A stretch of DNA of 10,836 nt, taken from the NCBI GenBank assembly GCA_946618395.1, contig CAMOLD010000038.1:1-10836 (forward strand), given 5' to 3'. The notes beneath the pieces are model-generated. The model made no database searches, was not told where the DNA came from, and worked only from the letters and a program-made list of their open reading frames with translations. Positions 1-6,378 of this stretch are shown here, piece by piece. This DNA comes from an uncultured Clostridia bacterium. Its GTDB lineage: Bacteria > Bacillota > Clostridia > Oscillospirales > CAG-272. How positions within the stretch are numbered: the stretch's first letter is position 1; every line of letters starts with the position of its first letter. Position numbers and translations under genes: made by a program.

Positions 1-79
1 GCCGGATCATTAAAATATAATCTTTGCCGTCCGCGCCGCGCCGCAAAACCAGCGCGCCGCAGGATTTTTCATGTTTCAT
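1..79 (-). CDS. Nudix (MutT-type) hydrolase, N-terminal fragment
   Basis: Only the first 26 codons are inside the window; the gene continues beyond position 1. The start at 79 is chosen because an AAAGGAGGT ribosome binding site lies 8 bases upstream on the minus strand. A second in-frame-looking ATG at 72 is in another frame. The product begins MKHEKSCGALVLRR and continues with DGKDYILMIR. The E-K-S-C-G-A-hydrophobic stretch followed by a short turn and a hydrophobic strand is the usual first strand of small Nudix hydrolases of the diadenosine-tetraphosphatase (MutT/AP4A) group, which cleave nucleoside diphosphates linked to another moiety. The catalytic Nudix box lies outside the window, so substrate and activity cannot be judged. 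The gene follows infB at 235 bp, where rbfA is often found in related bacteria. Family assignment is good by N-terminal resemblance but rests on few residues. Confidence 0.6.
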   Translation of the reverse strand, partial: MKHEKSCGALVLRRGADGKDYILMIR

Positions 80-259
80 CGGCGGTTACCTCCTTTCTTT
101 AAGGTCGCCGCTTTTTGAGAAAAGCGGCACCAAAAACTTTTGCCAGACGAATACGTTTTCAAAACTGTCTTGTCATCATTTAGCAAGTCTAATCTTCTTT
201 TTTTAAAGTTTTTTGACCCTTTTCGCAGAAAAGTTCTTTTTCTTCAAAAAAGTGGGGGG

Positions 260-287
260 AGTTTGAGGCGAAGCCTCAAGGTCTTCC
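260..287 (-). repeat. Gene-end palindrome, copy A (after infB)
   Basis: Read on the minus strand, downstream of infB, the sequence enters with GGAAGACCTTGAGGC, folds back through loop TTC, and leaves with GCCTCAAAC, then a C-run and T6. The stem TTGAGGC/GCCTCAA is 7 bp. The AGACCTTGAGG entry and the CCTCAAACT exit are also present in copy B after the PHP gene (9734-9792), and a variant AGACCTTGGGG is present in copy C (10362-10416). It may work as a 3'-end hairpin or weak terminator of the infB operon; that role is inferred. Confidence 0.5.
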
Positions 288-304
288 TTCGCGCTATGCG
301 CGAA
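288..304. repeat. Small perfect hairpin just after infB stop
   Basis: TTCGCGC, loop TAT, GCGCGAA form a 7-bp perfect inverted repeat 10 bases beyond the infB stop codon. There is no U-run next to it, so it is not a canonical terminator by itself. It could protect the 3' end of the operon mRNA or form a two-hairpin unit with the palindrome at 263-279. Confidence 0.45.
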
Positions 305-314
305 CATTCCTTGC

Positions 315-3086
315 TTACTGTTTCACTTCCTCCATGACGAAGGCTTCCAGAACGTCGCCGACCTTGATGTCGTTGAACTTTTCCAGCCCAACGCCGCATT
401 CGTAACCGGCGGCAACTTCCTTGACGTCGTCCTTGAAGCGGCGGAGCGAGGAAATTTTATCCTCAAAGATGACAACGCCGTCCCGCACCACGCGGATTTG
501 CGACTGGCGGGTGATTTTGCCGTCCTGCACGTAGGAGCCGGCAATGGTGCCAACGTTGGGAACATGAATGGTCTGGCGCACTTCGGCGTGGCCCAAAAGG
601 TTCTCGCGGAATTTGGGCGCGAGCATACCCTTCATGGCGGCCTCAATTTCCTCAATGCACTCGTAAATGACGCGGTAGGTGCGAATTTCCACGTTCTGCC
701 GTTCGGCGCTATCCAAAGCGGTCTTATCGGGACGGACGTTGAACCCGACGATGATGGCGTTGGACGCCGCCGCAAAGGTGACGTCGCCCTCGGTGATTCC
801 GCCTGCCGCCGCATGGATGACGCGGACTTTGACTTCCTCGTTGGAGAGTTTTTCCAGCGATTGTTTCACGGCTTCCACCGAGCCGCCCACGTCGGCTTTG
901 ACGATGATGTTCAGGTTCTTCACGCCCTCGGAAATCTGGTTGAACAAATCGTTCAGATTTGCGCGCGCGTTGGCTTTGAAGGAATCCTCTTTGACCTTAT
1001 CGCGGCGCTGGTCGGCAAGCGTTCTTGCCATTCTCTCGTCCTCGACCGCCTGGAACTCGTCGCCCGAAGAGGGAACTTCGGCAAGACCGGTGATTTCCAC
1101 CGGCACCGAGGGAGCCGCCTCTTTGAGGGTTTTGCCGTTGTGGTCGGTCATGGAGCGCACGCGCCCGACTGCCGAGCCGGCAATGATGATGTCGCCCGAG
1201 CGGAGCGTGCCGTTTTGCACCAGCACGGTTGCAACCGGTCCGCGGCCGCGGTCCAGCTTTGCCTCAATGACAATGCCTTTGGCGCGGCGGTTGGGGTTGG
1301 CTTTGAGCTCTTTGACGTCCGCCACCAGAAGCACGCTTTCGAGCAGGTCGTCAATTCCCTGCCCTGTGAGCGCAGAGACGGGAACGCAGATCACGTCGCC
1401 GCCCCATTCCTCGGGCACAAGGTCGTATTTGGTGAGCTCCTGTTTGATTTGATCGGGATTTGCGCCGGGTTTATCCATTTTGTTGATGGCAACAATAATG
1501 TCGATGCCGGCGGCTTTGGCATGGTTGATTGCCTCAACCGTTTGCGGCATAACGCCGTCATCCGCCGCAACCACCAAAATGGCAATATCGGTTGCCATGG
1601 CGCCGCGCGCACGCATGGCGGTAAACGCCTCGTGTCCCGGCGTATCCAGGAAGGTGATCTCCCTGCCCTTGACCTTGACGCGGTAAGCGCCGATGTGCTG
1701 GGTGATGCCGCCCGCCTCGCCTGCGGTAACCTGCGTATGGCGGATGGCGTCCAGAATGGAGGTTTTGCCGTGGTCAACGTGACCCATGACGCAAACGACC
1801 GGCGCGCGGGTGACAAGATCCTCCTCGGCATCGGCGGCGTCATCAAAGAGTTTTTCCTCAATGCTGACCACCACTTCGTGCGAGGCGGTAACGCCGAATT
1901 CCTCGGCAACAAGGGCGGCGTAATCGTATTCGATGACCTGGTTGACGGTGACCATCATGCCCATCATCATCAGTTTTTTAACAACTTCGCCGGCGGTGAC
2001 CATCAGGCGGGAGGCGAGCTGACCGACCATAATTTCATCGGGCAGTTCAATTGCCGTGGGCCGCACGGTTGTGGGAGCGCTGGGCGCGCTCGGTTTGCCC
2101 TTTTTGCCATGGGCAGGTTTGCCTTTTTGGAAAGGCTGACCGCCCTGCTGGGGGCTCTGCTTTTTCAGGCGTTGGTTGCCGCCGCGCAGATTTTGCTCGC
2201 GCTCGGAAACAAAGGAATCCAGGCGCTCGTCGTATTTGGAAAGGTTGACGTCCTCGGAGCCGTGGGTATCAATGACGCGCGGACCCTTGCGCGTTCCGTC
2301 CGGGTTGACGGCGGAAGAAGCACCGCGGATGATCTCCTTTGCCTTAAAGGTATCCTTCGGTCCGCTGGGAATGTGGTCATCCTTATCGCCGGAGCCGCCG
2401 GGCCGCTTGTTGGGCTGTTTCTTTTGCGGCGGGCGCTGGTTGGGGTTGCCAATGCCATAGCCCGTAACGCCGATTCCCGAACCGAAGCCGGAACCCGGAC
2501 GCGGCGAAAATCCGCCGGCGGGAGCCGGACGGGAGGGAGCGCCCGAAGCCGGTCTTTGAGCCTGCCCATAGGCGGGACGAGTGCTTGCAAAACCGTTCTG
2601 CGGACGGGTTTGCGGAGTTTGCGCCAGAGCGGGACGCGCCGGTGCGGCAGGAGCCGGACGGGCAGCCGCCGGCTTTTGCGGCACAGGTGCCGCTTTGGGT
2701 GCGGGCGCGGGAGCTGGTTTTGCCGCCGCGGGAGCCTTGGGCGCCTCGGTTTTTGCGGGCGCAGGTTTTGCCGGCTCGGTTTTTGCCGGTTCCGGCTTTT
2801 TCTCCTCGGCTTTGGGAGCTTCGGCCTTGGGTTCCTCGGCTTTGGGCTCCGGCTTGGGCAGCTTGGAGGGGATATAGGTCACGCCGTCCAGATAGGAGCC
2901 GATGTCGGTGATCTGATTCTCCTTGGTCAGCGCGTCGAACAAAAGGTCAAATTCCAGCGGTTCGAGCGCTTTTTGGGCGGTAACTTCATGTCCCAGTTTG
3001 CCCAAAAGATCGACCAGGTCTTTGGCTTTGAGCCCCATGTCCTTTGCCAGTTTGTTAATTTTGAATTGCGTTTTTGTTTCTGCCAT
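315..3086 (-). CDS. infB: Translation initiation factor IF-2
   Basis: IF-2 is the GTPase that brings fMet-tRNA to the 30S subunit and promotes 50S joining. The 923-residue product has an IF2_N-type segment at about residues 8-60, a Pro/Ala/Lys-rich linker at about 75-240, a basic Gly/Gln-rich stretch to about 340, a second IF2_N segment near 343-398, then the G domain. The G motifs are complete: GHVDHGKT at 435-442, GITQH at 460-464, DTPGHEAF at 481-488, NKMD at 535-538 and SAL at 571-573. Domains II-IV fill the C-terminal third, ending MEEVKQ. The ATG at 3086 follows AGGAGG with a short 4-base spacer. It is the last gene of the rimP operon, 85 bp after the L7Ae gene. The linker is low complexity, with DNA-level near-repeats at about 2700-2860. 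No defect is seen. Confidence 0.98.
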   Translation of the reverse strand: MAETKTQFKINKLAKDMGLKAKDLVDLLGKLGHEVTAQKALEPLEFDLLFDALTKENQITDIGSYLDGVTYIPSKLPKPEPKAEEPKAEAPKAEEKKPEPAKTEPAKPAPAKTEAPKAPAAAKPAPAPAPKAAPVPQKPAAARPAPAAPARPALAQTPQTRPQNGFASTRPAYGQAQRPASGAPSRPAPAGGFSPRPGSGFGSGIGVTGYGIGNPNQRPPQKKQPNKRPGGSGDKDDHIPSGPKDTFKAKEIIRGASSAVNPDGTRKGPRVIDTHGSEDVNLSKYDERLDSFVSEREQNLRGGNQRLKKQSPQQGGQPFQKGKPAHGKKGKPSAPSAPTTVRPTAIELPDEIMVGQLASRLMVTAGEVVKKLMMMGMMVTVNQVIEYDYAALVAEEFGVTASHEVVVSIEEKLFDDAADAEEDLVTRAPVVCVMGHVDHGKTSILDAIRHTQVTAGEAGGITQHIGAYRVKVKGREITFLDTPGHEAFTAMRARGAMATDIAILVVAADDGVMPQTVEAINHAKAAGIDIIVAINKMDKPGANPDQIKQELTKYDLVPEEWGGDVICVPVSALTGQGIDDLLESVLLVADVKELKANPNRRAKGIVIEAKLDRGRGPVATVLVQNGTLRSGDIIIAGSAVGRVRSMTDHNGKTLKEAAPSVPVEITGLAEVPSSGDEFQAVEDERMARTLADQRRDKVKEDSFKANARANLNDLFNQISEGVKNLNIIVKADVGGSVEAVKQSLEKLSNEEVKVRVIHAAAGGITEGDVTFAAASNAIIVGFNVRPDKTALDSAERQNVEIRTYRVIYECIEEIEAAMKGMLAPKFRENLLGHAEVRQTIHVPNVGTIAGSYVQDGKITRQSQIRVVRDGVVIFEDKISSLRRFKDDVKEVAAGYECGVGLEKFNDIKVGDVLEAFVMEEVKQ

Positions 3087-3171
3087 AGATCCTCCTGTTT
3101 GTGCCGGACCGCAGATCCGGTCAAAAAAGAATGTTGTTTCTCTTTCTGTTTTTTGCCTGTTGCCGAAAGCC

Positions 3172-3489
3172 TTACAGGCGGGAAAGCACCAGGCGCCAAA
3201 GTTCGGCGTCGGTTACGGCAACGGCGGCGGTTTTTGCCCCTTTGCCAACGGCGGCGGCAAGCTCTTCGCCGCTTGCGCCGATTTGGCGGAGCGGAACGCC
3301 GTAGGTATTGCATTTATCGGCAAGGCGCTTTGCCGTGTTTGCGGAAACATCGTTTGCCGCAAGCACCCCAAAGGGTTTTTTCTTTTCGCGCAGGGCAAGG
3401 CAAACCGCGTCGGTGCCCAAAATCAACCTGCCCGCCTTGCGGCAAAGCCCGATTGCGCCCAGCAGCGCGCCGTTCGTTTCAGTTTCCAT
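3172..3489 (-). CDS. ylxQ: L7Ae-family K-turn RNA-binding protein (YlxQ-like)
   Basis: The 105-residue product starts METETNGALLGAIGLCRKAG and continues through RLILGTDAV, VLAANDVSANTAKRLADKC and YGVPLRQIGASGEEL. This is the compact L7Ae/L30e/S12e fold, whose members bind kink-turn RNA; Bacillus YlxQ and YbxF are the comparison. The start at 3489 is preferred over an upstream in-frame ATG at 3549 because the longer form adds 20 basic residues unlike the family and is read through the ylxR gene. With this start the gene overlaps the end of ylxR by 11 bases (ATGGAAACTGA), with GGAAGAG four bases upstream, suggesting translational coupling. Its position between ylxR and infB is the usual one in Firmicutes. 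The RNA target is unknown. Confidence 0.9.
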   Translation of the reverse strand: METETNGALLGAIGLCRKAGRLILGTDAVCLALREKKKPFGVLAANDVSANTAKRLADKCNTYGVPLRQIGASGEELAAAVGKGAKTAAVAVTDAELWRLVLSRL

Positions 3490-3766
3490 CGTTCTCTTCC
3501 AGCTCGCGTTCCAGCGCGAGGTAAACTTCCTCGGGAATGGAAACGCCAAGTTCCTGACCCAGGCGGTTGGCTTTTTGCGCCTTGCGCAGGCAGGAGAGCT
3601 TGCGGCAAATATATGCCCCTCTCCCGTTTTTGCGCCCGGTAAAGTCCAGCGAAATTTCCCCTTCCGGGCTGCGCAAAACGCGGATCAGCTCGCTTTTGGG
3701 GAAATGCTCGCGGCACCCCCGGCATTGCCGCATGGGAATTTTTTTCACCTTTTGTTTTTGTTCCAT
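3479..3766 (-). CDS. ylxR: YlxR/DUF448 RNA-binding protein (RnpM family)
   Basis: The 95-residue product has the family signature: KIPMRQCRGC near the N terminus (residues 9-18), SELIRVLRSPEGEISLD in the middle and GRKNGRGAYIC (44-54), then a helical tail. YlxR proteins bind RNA, and the Bacillus protein has been reported to modulate RNase P (RnpM). The ATG at 3766 is 6 bases past the nusA stop and has no good ribosome site, so translation is probably coupled to nusA. The internal Met at residue 12 is an unlikely alternative because family members carry the short basic lead before K-I-P-M-R. It overlaps the L7Ae gene by 11 bases at its 3' end. The RxCxGC cysteines are present. Confidence 0.93.
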   Translation of the reverse strand: MEQKQKVKKIPMRQCRGCREHFPKSELIRVLRSPEGEISLDFTGRKNGRGAYICRKLSCLRKAQKANRLGQELGVSIPEEVYLALERELEENDGN

Positions 3767-3772
3767 CTTGCT

Positions 3773-4834
3773 TTATGCTTCGCCTTCCGGCAGGTCTTCA
3801 ATCTCTCCGGTGTAGGCTTTGATGTCGATTTTGCACCCGGTCAGGCGCGCCGCAAGGCGGGCGTTCTGCCCTTCCTTACCAATGGCGAGCGAGAGCTGAT
3901 CCGGCTCTACGTAAACGCGGCAGGCGCGGTCGCCGGTCATAACAACGGCTTTGATTGCCGCAGGGGCAAGCGCCGCCGAGATGAACTCCTCGGGTTCCTC
4001 GCTGTATTTGATGATGTCAATTTTCTCGCCGCGCACTTCGTCCACAATGGTGCCGATGCGCGCGCCGCGCGCGCCGATGCAGGCGCCAACGGGATCGACC
4101 TCGGGATCGCGCGAGAAAACGGCGATTTTGGAACGCGAACCGGCCTCGCGCGCAACGCCCTTGATGATGACGATGCCGTCGGCGATTTCGGGAATTTCCA
4201 GCTCGAACAGGCGGCGCACCAATCCGGGATGCACGCGCGAGAGCGTGACCAGCGGACCGCGGCTTTCGCGGTTGACTTCCTGCACGAAGACCTTGATCTG
4301 GTCGCCGGCATGGAAGAGTTCGCCCGGAATTTGCTCATGCGCGGGAAGGACGGCATAGCCGTTGCCGGTATCTACCACCACATTGCCGGTGTCGGGATCG
4401 TAGCGGTGGACGATGGCGGTGATGATTTCCTCGTGCTTGTTTTCGTATGCCTCCTGCGCGCGGCGGCGTTCACCCTCGCGAATGCCCTGGATGATGACCG
4501 ATTTTGCCGCGGCGGCGGAAAGCCGGCGGAAGTTTTTGGTTTTCAGGTCAAATTCCACCGTCATACCGAGCTTATACTTTTTGGCAATCTTTTTCGCGTC
4601 CTCCAGCGAGATTTGCGTTTCGGGGTCCTCGACCACCTCGACCACCTCTTTTTGTTGCAGGAGTTTGACATCCTTTTTGGCGGGGTCGATGACAACGCGG
4701 ACGTTGCTGTTGTTGCCGTATTCTTTTTTGTAAGCCGAAATGAGCGCCGCCTCGATTTTTTCAATCATGTAGTCGGCGGGAATGCCCTTTTCTTTTTCCA
4801 AAAGCTCCAGCGCGGTGAAAAATTCCGAATTCAT
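3773..4834 (-). CDS. nusA: Transcription termination/antitermination protein NusA
   Basis: NusA binds RNA polymerase and nascent RNA and controls pausing, intrinsic termination and antitermination. The 353 residues show the N-terminal polymerase-binding domain (about 1-125, beginning MNSEFFTALELLEKEKGI), an S1 domain (about 133-200), KH1 (about 205-276, with DPVGACIGARGARI) and KH2 (about 280-345, with LAIGKEGQNARLAARLTG). It ends with a short acidic tail and lacks the C-terminal acidic repeats of proteobacterial NusA, as expected for Firmicutes. The start at 4834 has AGAAAGGAA upstream, but with a long spacer of about 12 bases. No in-frame alternative with a better site exists. It lies 57 bp after rimP and 6 bp before ylxR. 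It is a likely regulator of its own operon through the leader hairpin at 5431-5460. Confidence 0.97.
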   Translation of the reverse strand: MNSEFFTALELLEKEKGIPADYMIEKIEAALISAYKKEYGNNSNVRVVIDPAKKDVKLLQQKEVVEVVEDPETQISLEDAKKIAKKYKLGMTVEFDLKTKNFRRLSAAAAKSVIIQGIREGERRRAQEAYENKHEEIITAIVHRYDPDTGNVVVDTGNGYAVLPAHEQIPGELFHAGDQIKVFVQEVNRESRGPLVTLSRVHPGLVRRLFELEIPEIADGIVIIKGVAREAGSRSKIAVFSRDPEVDPVGACIGARGARIGTIVDEVRGEKIDIIKYSEEPEEFISAALAPAAIKAVVMTGDRACRVYVEPDQLSLAIGKEGQNARLAARLTGCKIDIKAYTGEIEDLPEGEA

Positions 4835-4891
4835 GTTTTGTGACCATTCCTTTCTGTCTTTTCTCTATCTCAAATTTCTCAATTTCAGGGT

Positions 4892-5377
4892 TCAGTTTCC
4901 GGCGTCAAAGTCGAACAGCGTTCTTGCCGCCGCAATTTTTTCGCGCGGCAGGGCTTTTTCACCCGTCGCGGTTTCCAACAGGACGTTCTTCTCGTCGTCC
5001 AGGCCGATCAGCCTTCCGGCATAGACCTTTGCGCCGTCCAGAGGGGCAAACAACCGCACCTCTACCCGCTCACCGGCACAGGCTTGAAAATGCTCGTCGG
5101 TGCGCAGGTCGCGCTCAATGCCCGGGGAGCTGACTTCCAAATGGTAGGCGCCCTCAATGGGGTCGGCTTCGTCCAGGACGGGGTCGATGGCGCGGTGGAC
5201 GGTTTCGCAATCGTCAATGGTAATTCCGTTTGGCGAATCAATGGTGACGCGCAAAAAATAGTCGGCGCCCTCTTTGACGTATTCCAAATCCCAAATGGAG
5301 TAGCCCAGCGATTCCACCACCGGTGCAATCGCCGCGCGCACCGCCGAAACGACGGCTCCGCCCGTATGCTTTGCCAT
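4892..5377 (-). CDS. rimP: Ribosome maturation factor RimP
   Basis: RimP assists assembly of the 30S subunit. The 161-residue product has the N-terminal alpha/beta domain with SIWDLEYVKEG and LRVTIDSPNGITIDDCETVHR, the highly conserved LEVSSPGIERDL segment, and the C-terminal SH3-like barrel (VEVRLFAPLDGAKVYAGRLIG onward). The start at 5377 is chosen because GGGAGGGG sits 8 bases upstream. A longer frame from 5452 would add 25 residues read through the leader hairpin and is rejected. It is the first gene of the operon and follows a leader of about 95 bases with attenuator-like structure. Confidence 0.96.
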   Translation of the reverse strand: MAKHTGGAVVSAVRAAIAPVVESLGYSIWDLEYVKEGADYFLRVTIDSPNGITIDDCETVHRAIDPVLDEADPIEGAYHLEVSSPGIERDLRTDEHFQACAGERVEVRLFAPLDGAKVYAGRLIGLDDEKNVLLETATGEKALPREKIAAARTLFDFDAGN

Positions 5378-5401
5378 GGATGTTTCCCCTCCCTCGTTTG
5401 C

Positions 5402-5428
5402 TTTTGGCAAAAATGGAAAATGCCAAAA
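5402..5428 (-). promoter_or_regulatory. Second leader hairpin overlapping the attenuator U-run
   Basis: On the minus strand UUUUGGCA (5428-5421) can pair with UGCCAAAA (5409-5402), an 8-bp perfect stem around an 11-base A/U-rich loop. Its 5' arm contains the last four bases of the U-run that follows the first leader hairpin, so the two elements overlap. The rimP ribosome site lies about 10 bases further downstream. The pairing is seen in the sequence; a role in read-through or translation is inference. Confidence 0.5.
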
Positions 5429-5460
5429 AAGATGAGCGGGCTTGCGACCCACTCCTCATC
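5425..5460 (-). terminator. Leader attenuator hairpin of the rimP-nusA operon
   Basis: In the minus-strand transcript a 7-bp stem, GAGTGGG with CCCGCTC (one G-U pair, loop UCGCAAG), can be extended by GAT/ATC outside a 3-base bulge, and is followed at once by U6. That is the form of an intrinsic terminator, yet it lies between the promoter (5480-5508) and rimP, so it would act as an attenuator. In Bacillus subtilis NusA is reported to feed back on its own operon by stimulating termination in the leader. This hairpin is well placed for the same logic. Confidence 0.7.
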
Positions 5461-5479
5461 CTCTCATTCTACCATCCAT

Positions 5480-5508
5480 AGTATAGCACGCTTTTTTTGG
5501 TTTTGCAA
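5480..5508 (-). promoter_or_regulatory. Sigma-A promoter of the rimP operon
   Basis: Read on the minus strand: TTGCAA (-35, 5508-5503), 17-bp spacer, TATACT (-10, 5485-5480), with TGC directly before the -10 (extended -10). The expected start is near 5473, giving a leader of about 95 bases before the rimP ATG at 5377. The tract just upstream (5509-5560) is almost pure A/T and is suited to be an UP element. Confidence 0.85.
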
Positions 5509-5560
5509 TAGTTTTTTACCATATTTTTATAAAAATATATAAAAATATAGTTATTTTCTG
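5509..5560 (-). promoter_or_regulatory. A+T-rich tract, possible UP element
   Basis: Directly upstream of the rimP -35 box, runs of A and T dominate (ATATTTTTATAAAAATATAT and similar), in sharp contrast to the GC-rich surroundings. Such tracts can contact the alpha subunits of RNA polymerase and raise promoter strength, fitting an operon needed at high growth rate. The remainder of the gap (5561-5664) is GC-rich, has a small GGGG/CCCC fold near 5616-5627, and shows no gene or promoter that I recognise. Confidence 0.5.
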
Positions 5561-5664
5561 CAAAAATCCATTCAAATCCGGCGGTTGCACGGTGGAGGAG
5601 GCGAAAAAACAGAACCTCCCGGCGGGGACGGCCCCCTTTGGCGAAATTTTTACAGCACAACAAA

Positions 5665-5693
5665 AAAGAGAGCCCTTGAAAAAGGCTCTCTTT
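5665..5693 (-). terminator. Rho-independent terminator of the LRR lipoprotein operon
   Basis: AAAGAGAGCC (5665-5674) and GGCTCTCTTT (5684-5693) form a perfect 10-bp stem with a 9-base loop. On the minus strand it begins 7 bases past the stop codon at 5701 and is followed by U6. On the plus strand it is followed only by TTTCCTC, so the main direction is leftward. Confidence 0.9.
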
Positions 5694-5700
5694 CCTCTGT

Positions 5701-6366
5701 TTATTTTTTGATCCGGAGGATGGTTTCTGCATCCGAGCAGCGGAGAAGTACTTGATCGCCTTCCCCCAGCCAGTCGGTGTCGTCGGGCGATTTTCGGATG
5801 GCTTCCCACTGCTCCATGGTCCCCTCGTAGGTAATTTTGGTGAGCGCGGTGCAACCCTGGAACACGTCATCCCCGATAGTGGAGAGCGACTTGGGAAGGG
5901 TGATTTCGGTCAGCGCGGCGCAACCTTCAAACGCCCCGGTAGAGAGGCGCTCCAGCATACCAGACAATTCGACGTCGGTCAGCGAAGTGCAGCCTTCAAA
6001 CGCATAGCCCCCAATGACGCTAATGGGGTAGGAAACGGTAACTTTTTTGAGCGTGGTCAAACCTTGGCAGGCGTAGGAGCCGAGCTCTTCCACAGGGACG
6101 GGGAGCTCTTCCCCTGTGAAAAACCCGGGAATAATCAGCGTTTCTTTTTGGAAGGAGGCTTTTTTCTCGGCGGGAATTTCCACCAGGTACAAGCCGTTTT
6201 CCTTCAATGAGAAATCAAAATCCTTGTAGTCGTCCGCTGCCTTGGGGTCCACGGTTGGCTCCGGGTCATTGGTTGTTGCGGTCGGCTTTTTCCGGCAGGA
6301 AACGGCAAACGCAGAAAACAGAGTTGCCAGGACCAAAACCAGCAAGACGAATCTTTTTGCCTTCAT
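5701..6366 (-). CDS. Leucine-rich-repeat (BspA-type) lipoprotein, shorter paralogue
   Basis: The 221-residue product starts with a basic-hydrophobic signal (MKAKRFVLLVLVLATLFSAF) and a lipobox-like AVSC with Cys24. The -3 residue is Ala rather than the preferred Leu, so lipidation is likely but not certain. A short Asp/Pro-rich linker leads to a beta-rich segment (about 50-95) and then about four LRR_5 repeats (about 95-190) of the type IGGYAFEGCTSLTDVEL, closing with YEGTMEQWEAI, a usual end of BspA repeats. Such proteins are cell-surface binding or adhesion modules; the ligand is unknown. It is the second gene of an operon, 12 bp after the longer paralogue, and its GGAG ribosome site begins right after that gene's stop codon. 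A strong terminator follows. Confidence 0.88.
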   Translation of the reverse strand: MKAKRFVLLVLVLATLFSAFAVSCRKKPTATTNDPEPTVDPKAADDYKDFDFSLKENGLYLVEIPAEKKASFQKETLIIPGFFTGEELPVPVEELGSYACQGLTTLKKVTVSYPISVIGGYAFEGCTSLTDVELSGMLERLSTGAFEGCAALTEITLPKSLSTIGDDVFQGCTALTKITYEGTMEQWEAIRKSPDDTDWLGEGDQVLLRCSDAETILRIKK

Positions 6367-6378
6367 TTTGTGTGCTCC

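Larger units (their letters stand above)
80..314. other. Hairpin-rich intergenic gap between infB and the Nudix gene
   Basis: No gene is visible in this 235-bp gap; short open frames here lack ribosome sites. It holds at least four small perfect inverted repeats: GCCGCTTTT/AAAAGCGGC (107-128, just before the Nudix ribosome site), CTTTTC/GAAAAG (219-233), TTGAGGC/GCCTCAA (263-279) and TTCGCGC/GCGCGAA (288-304). The last two lie directly downstream of the infB stop. None has the textbook GC stem plus immediate U-run, although read on the minus strand a C-run and a T6 run follow the 263-279 hairpin at a short distance. I found no convincing sigma-A promoter for the Nudix gene here, so that gene may be read through from infB. 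The make-up resembles a composite of dispersed intergenic repeats rather than unique sequence. Confidence 0.55.

Noticed and set aside
498..3524. Very long plus-strand open frame (about 1000 codons) antisense to infB
   Set aside because: It mirrors the infB frame in GC-rich DNA, has a low-complexity translation, no ribosome site, and the opposite strand encodes a complete IF-2.
3490..3549. Upstream ATG extending the L7Ae-family protein by 20 residues
   Set aside because: It lies inside ylxR, adds non-family basic sequence, and lacks a better ribosome site.
3308..4843. Plus-strand open frame of about 510 codons antisense to ylxR and nusA
   Set aside because: Shadow of NusA and YlxR codon usage; no domain pattern and no ribosome site.
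5378..5452. Upstream ATG extending RimP by 25 residues
   Set aside because: The extension is the leader hairpin sequence; a strong ribosome site sits just before the ATG at 5377.
5509..5560. A+T-rich tract as a replication origin or attachment site
   Set aside because: No DnaA boxes, iterons or flanking duplications are visible; its position just upstream of a -35 box fits an UP element.
5469..5870. Minus-strand open frame running from the LRR gene end into the rimP promoter
   Set aside because: Out of frame with the LRR gene, passes through the terminator and the A+T tract, and has no domain signal.
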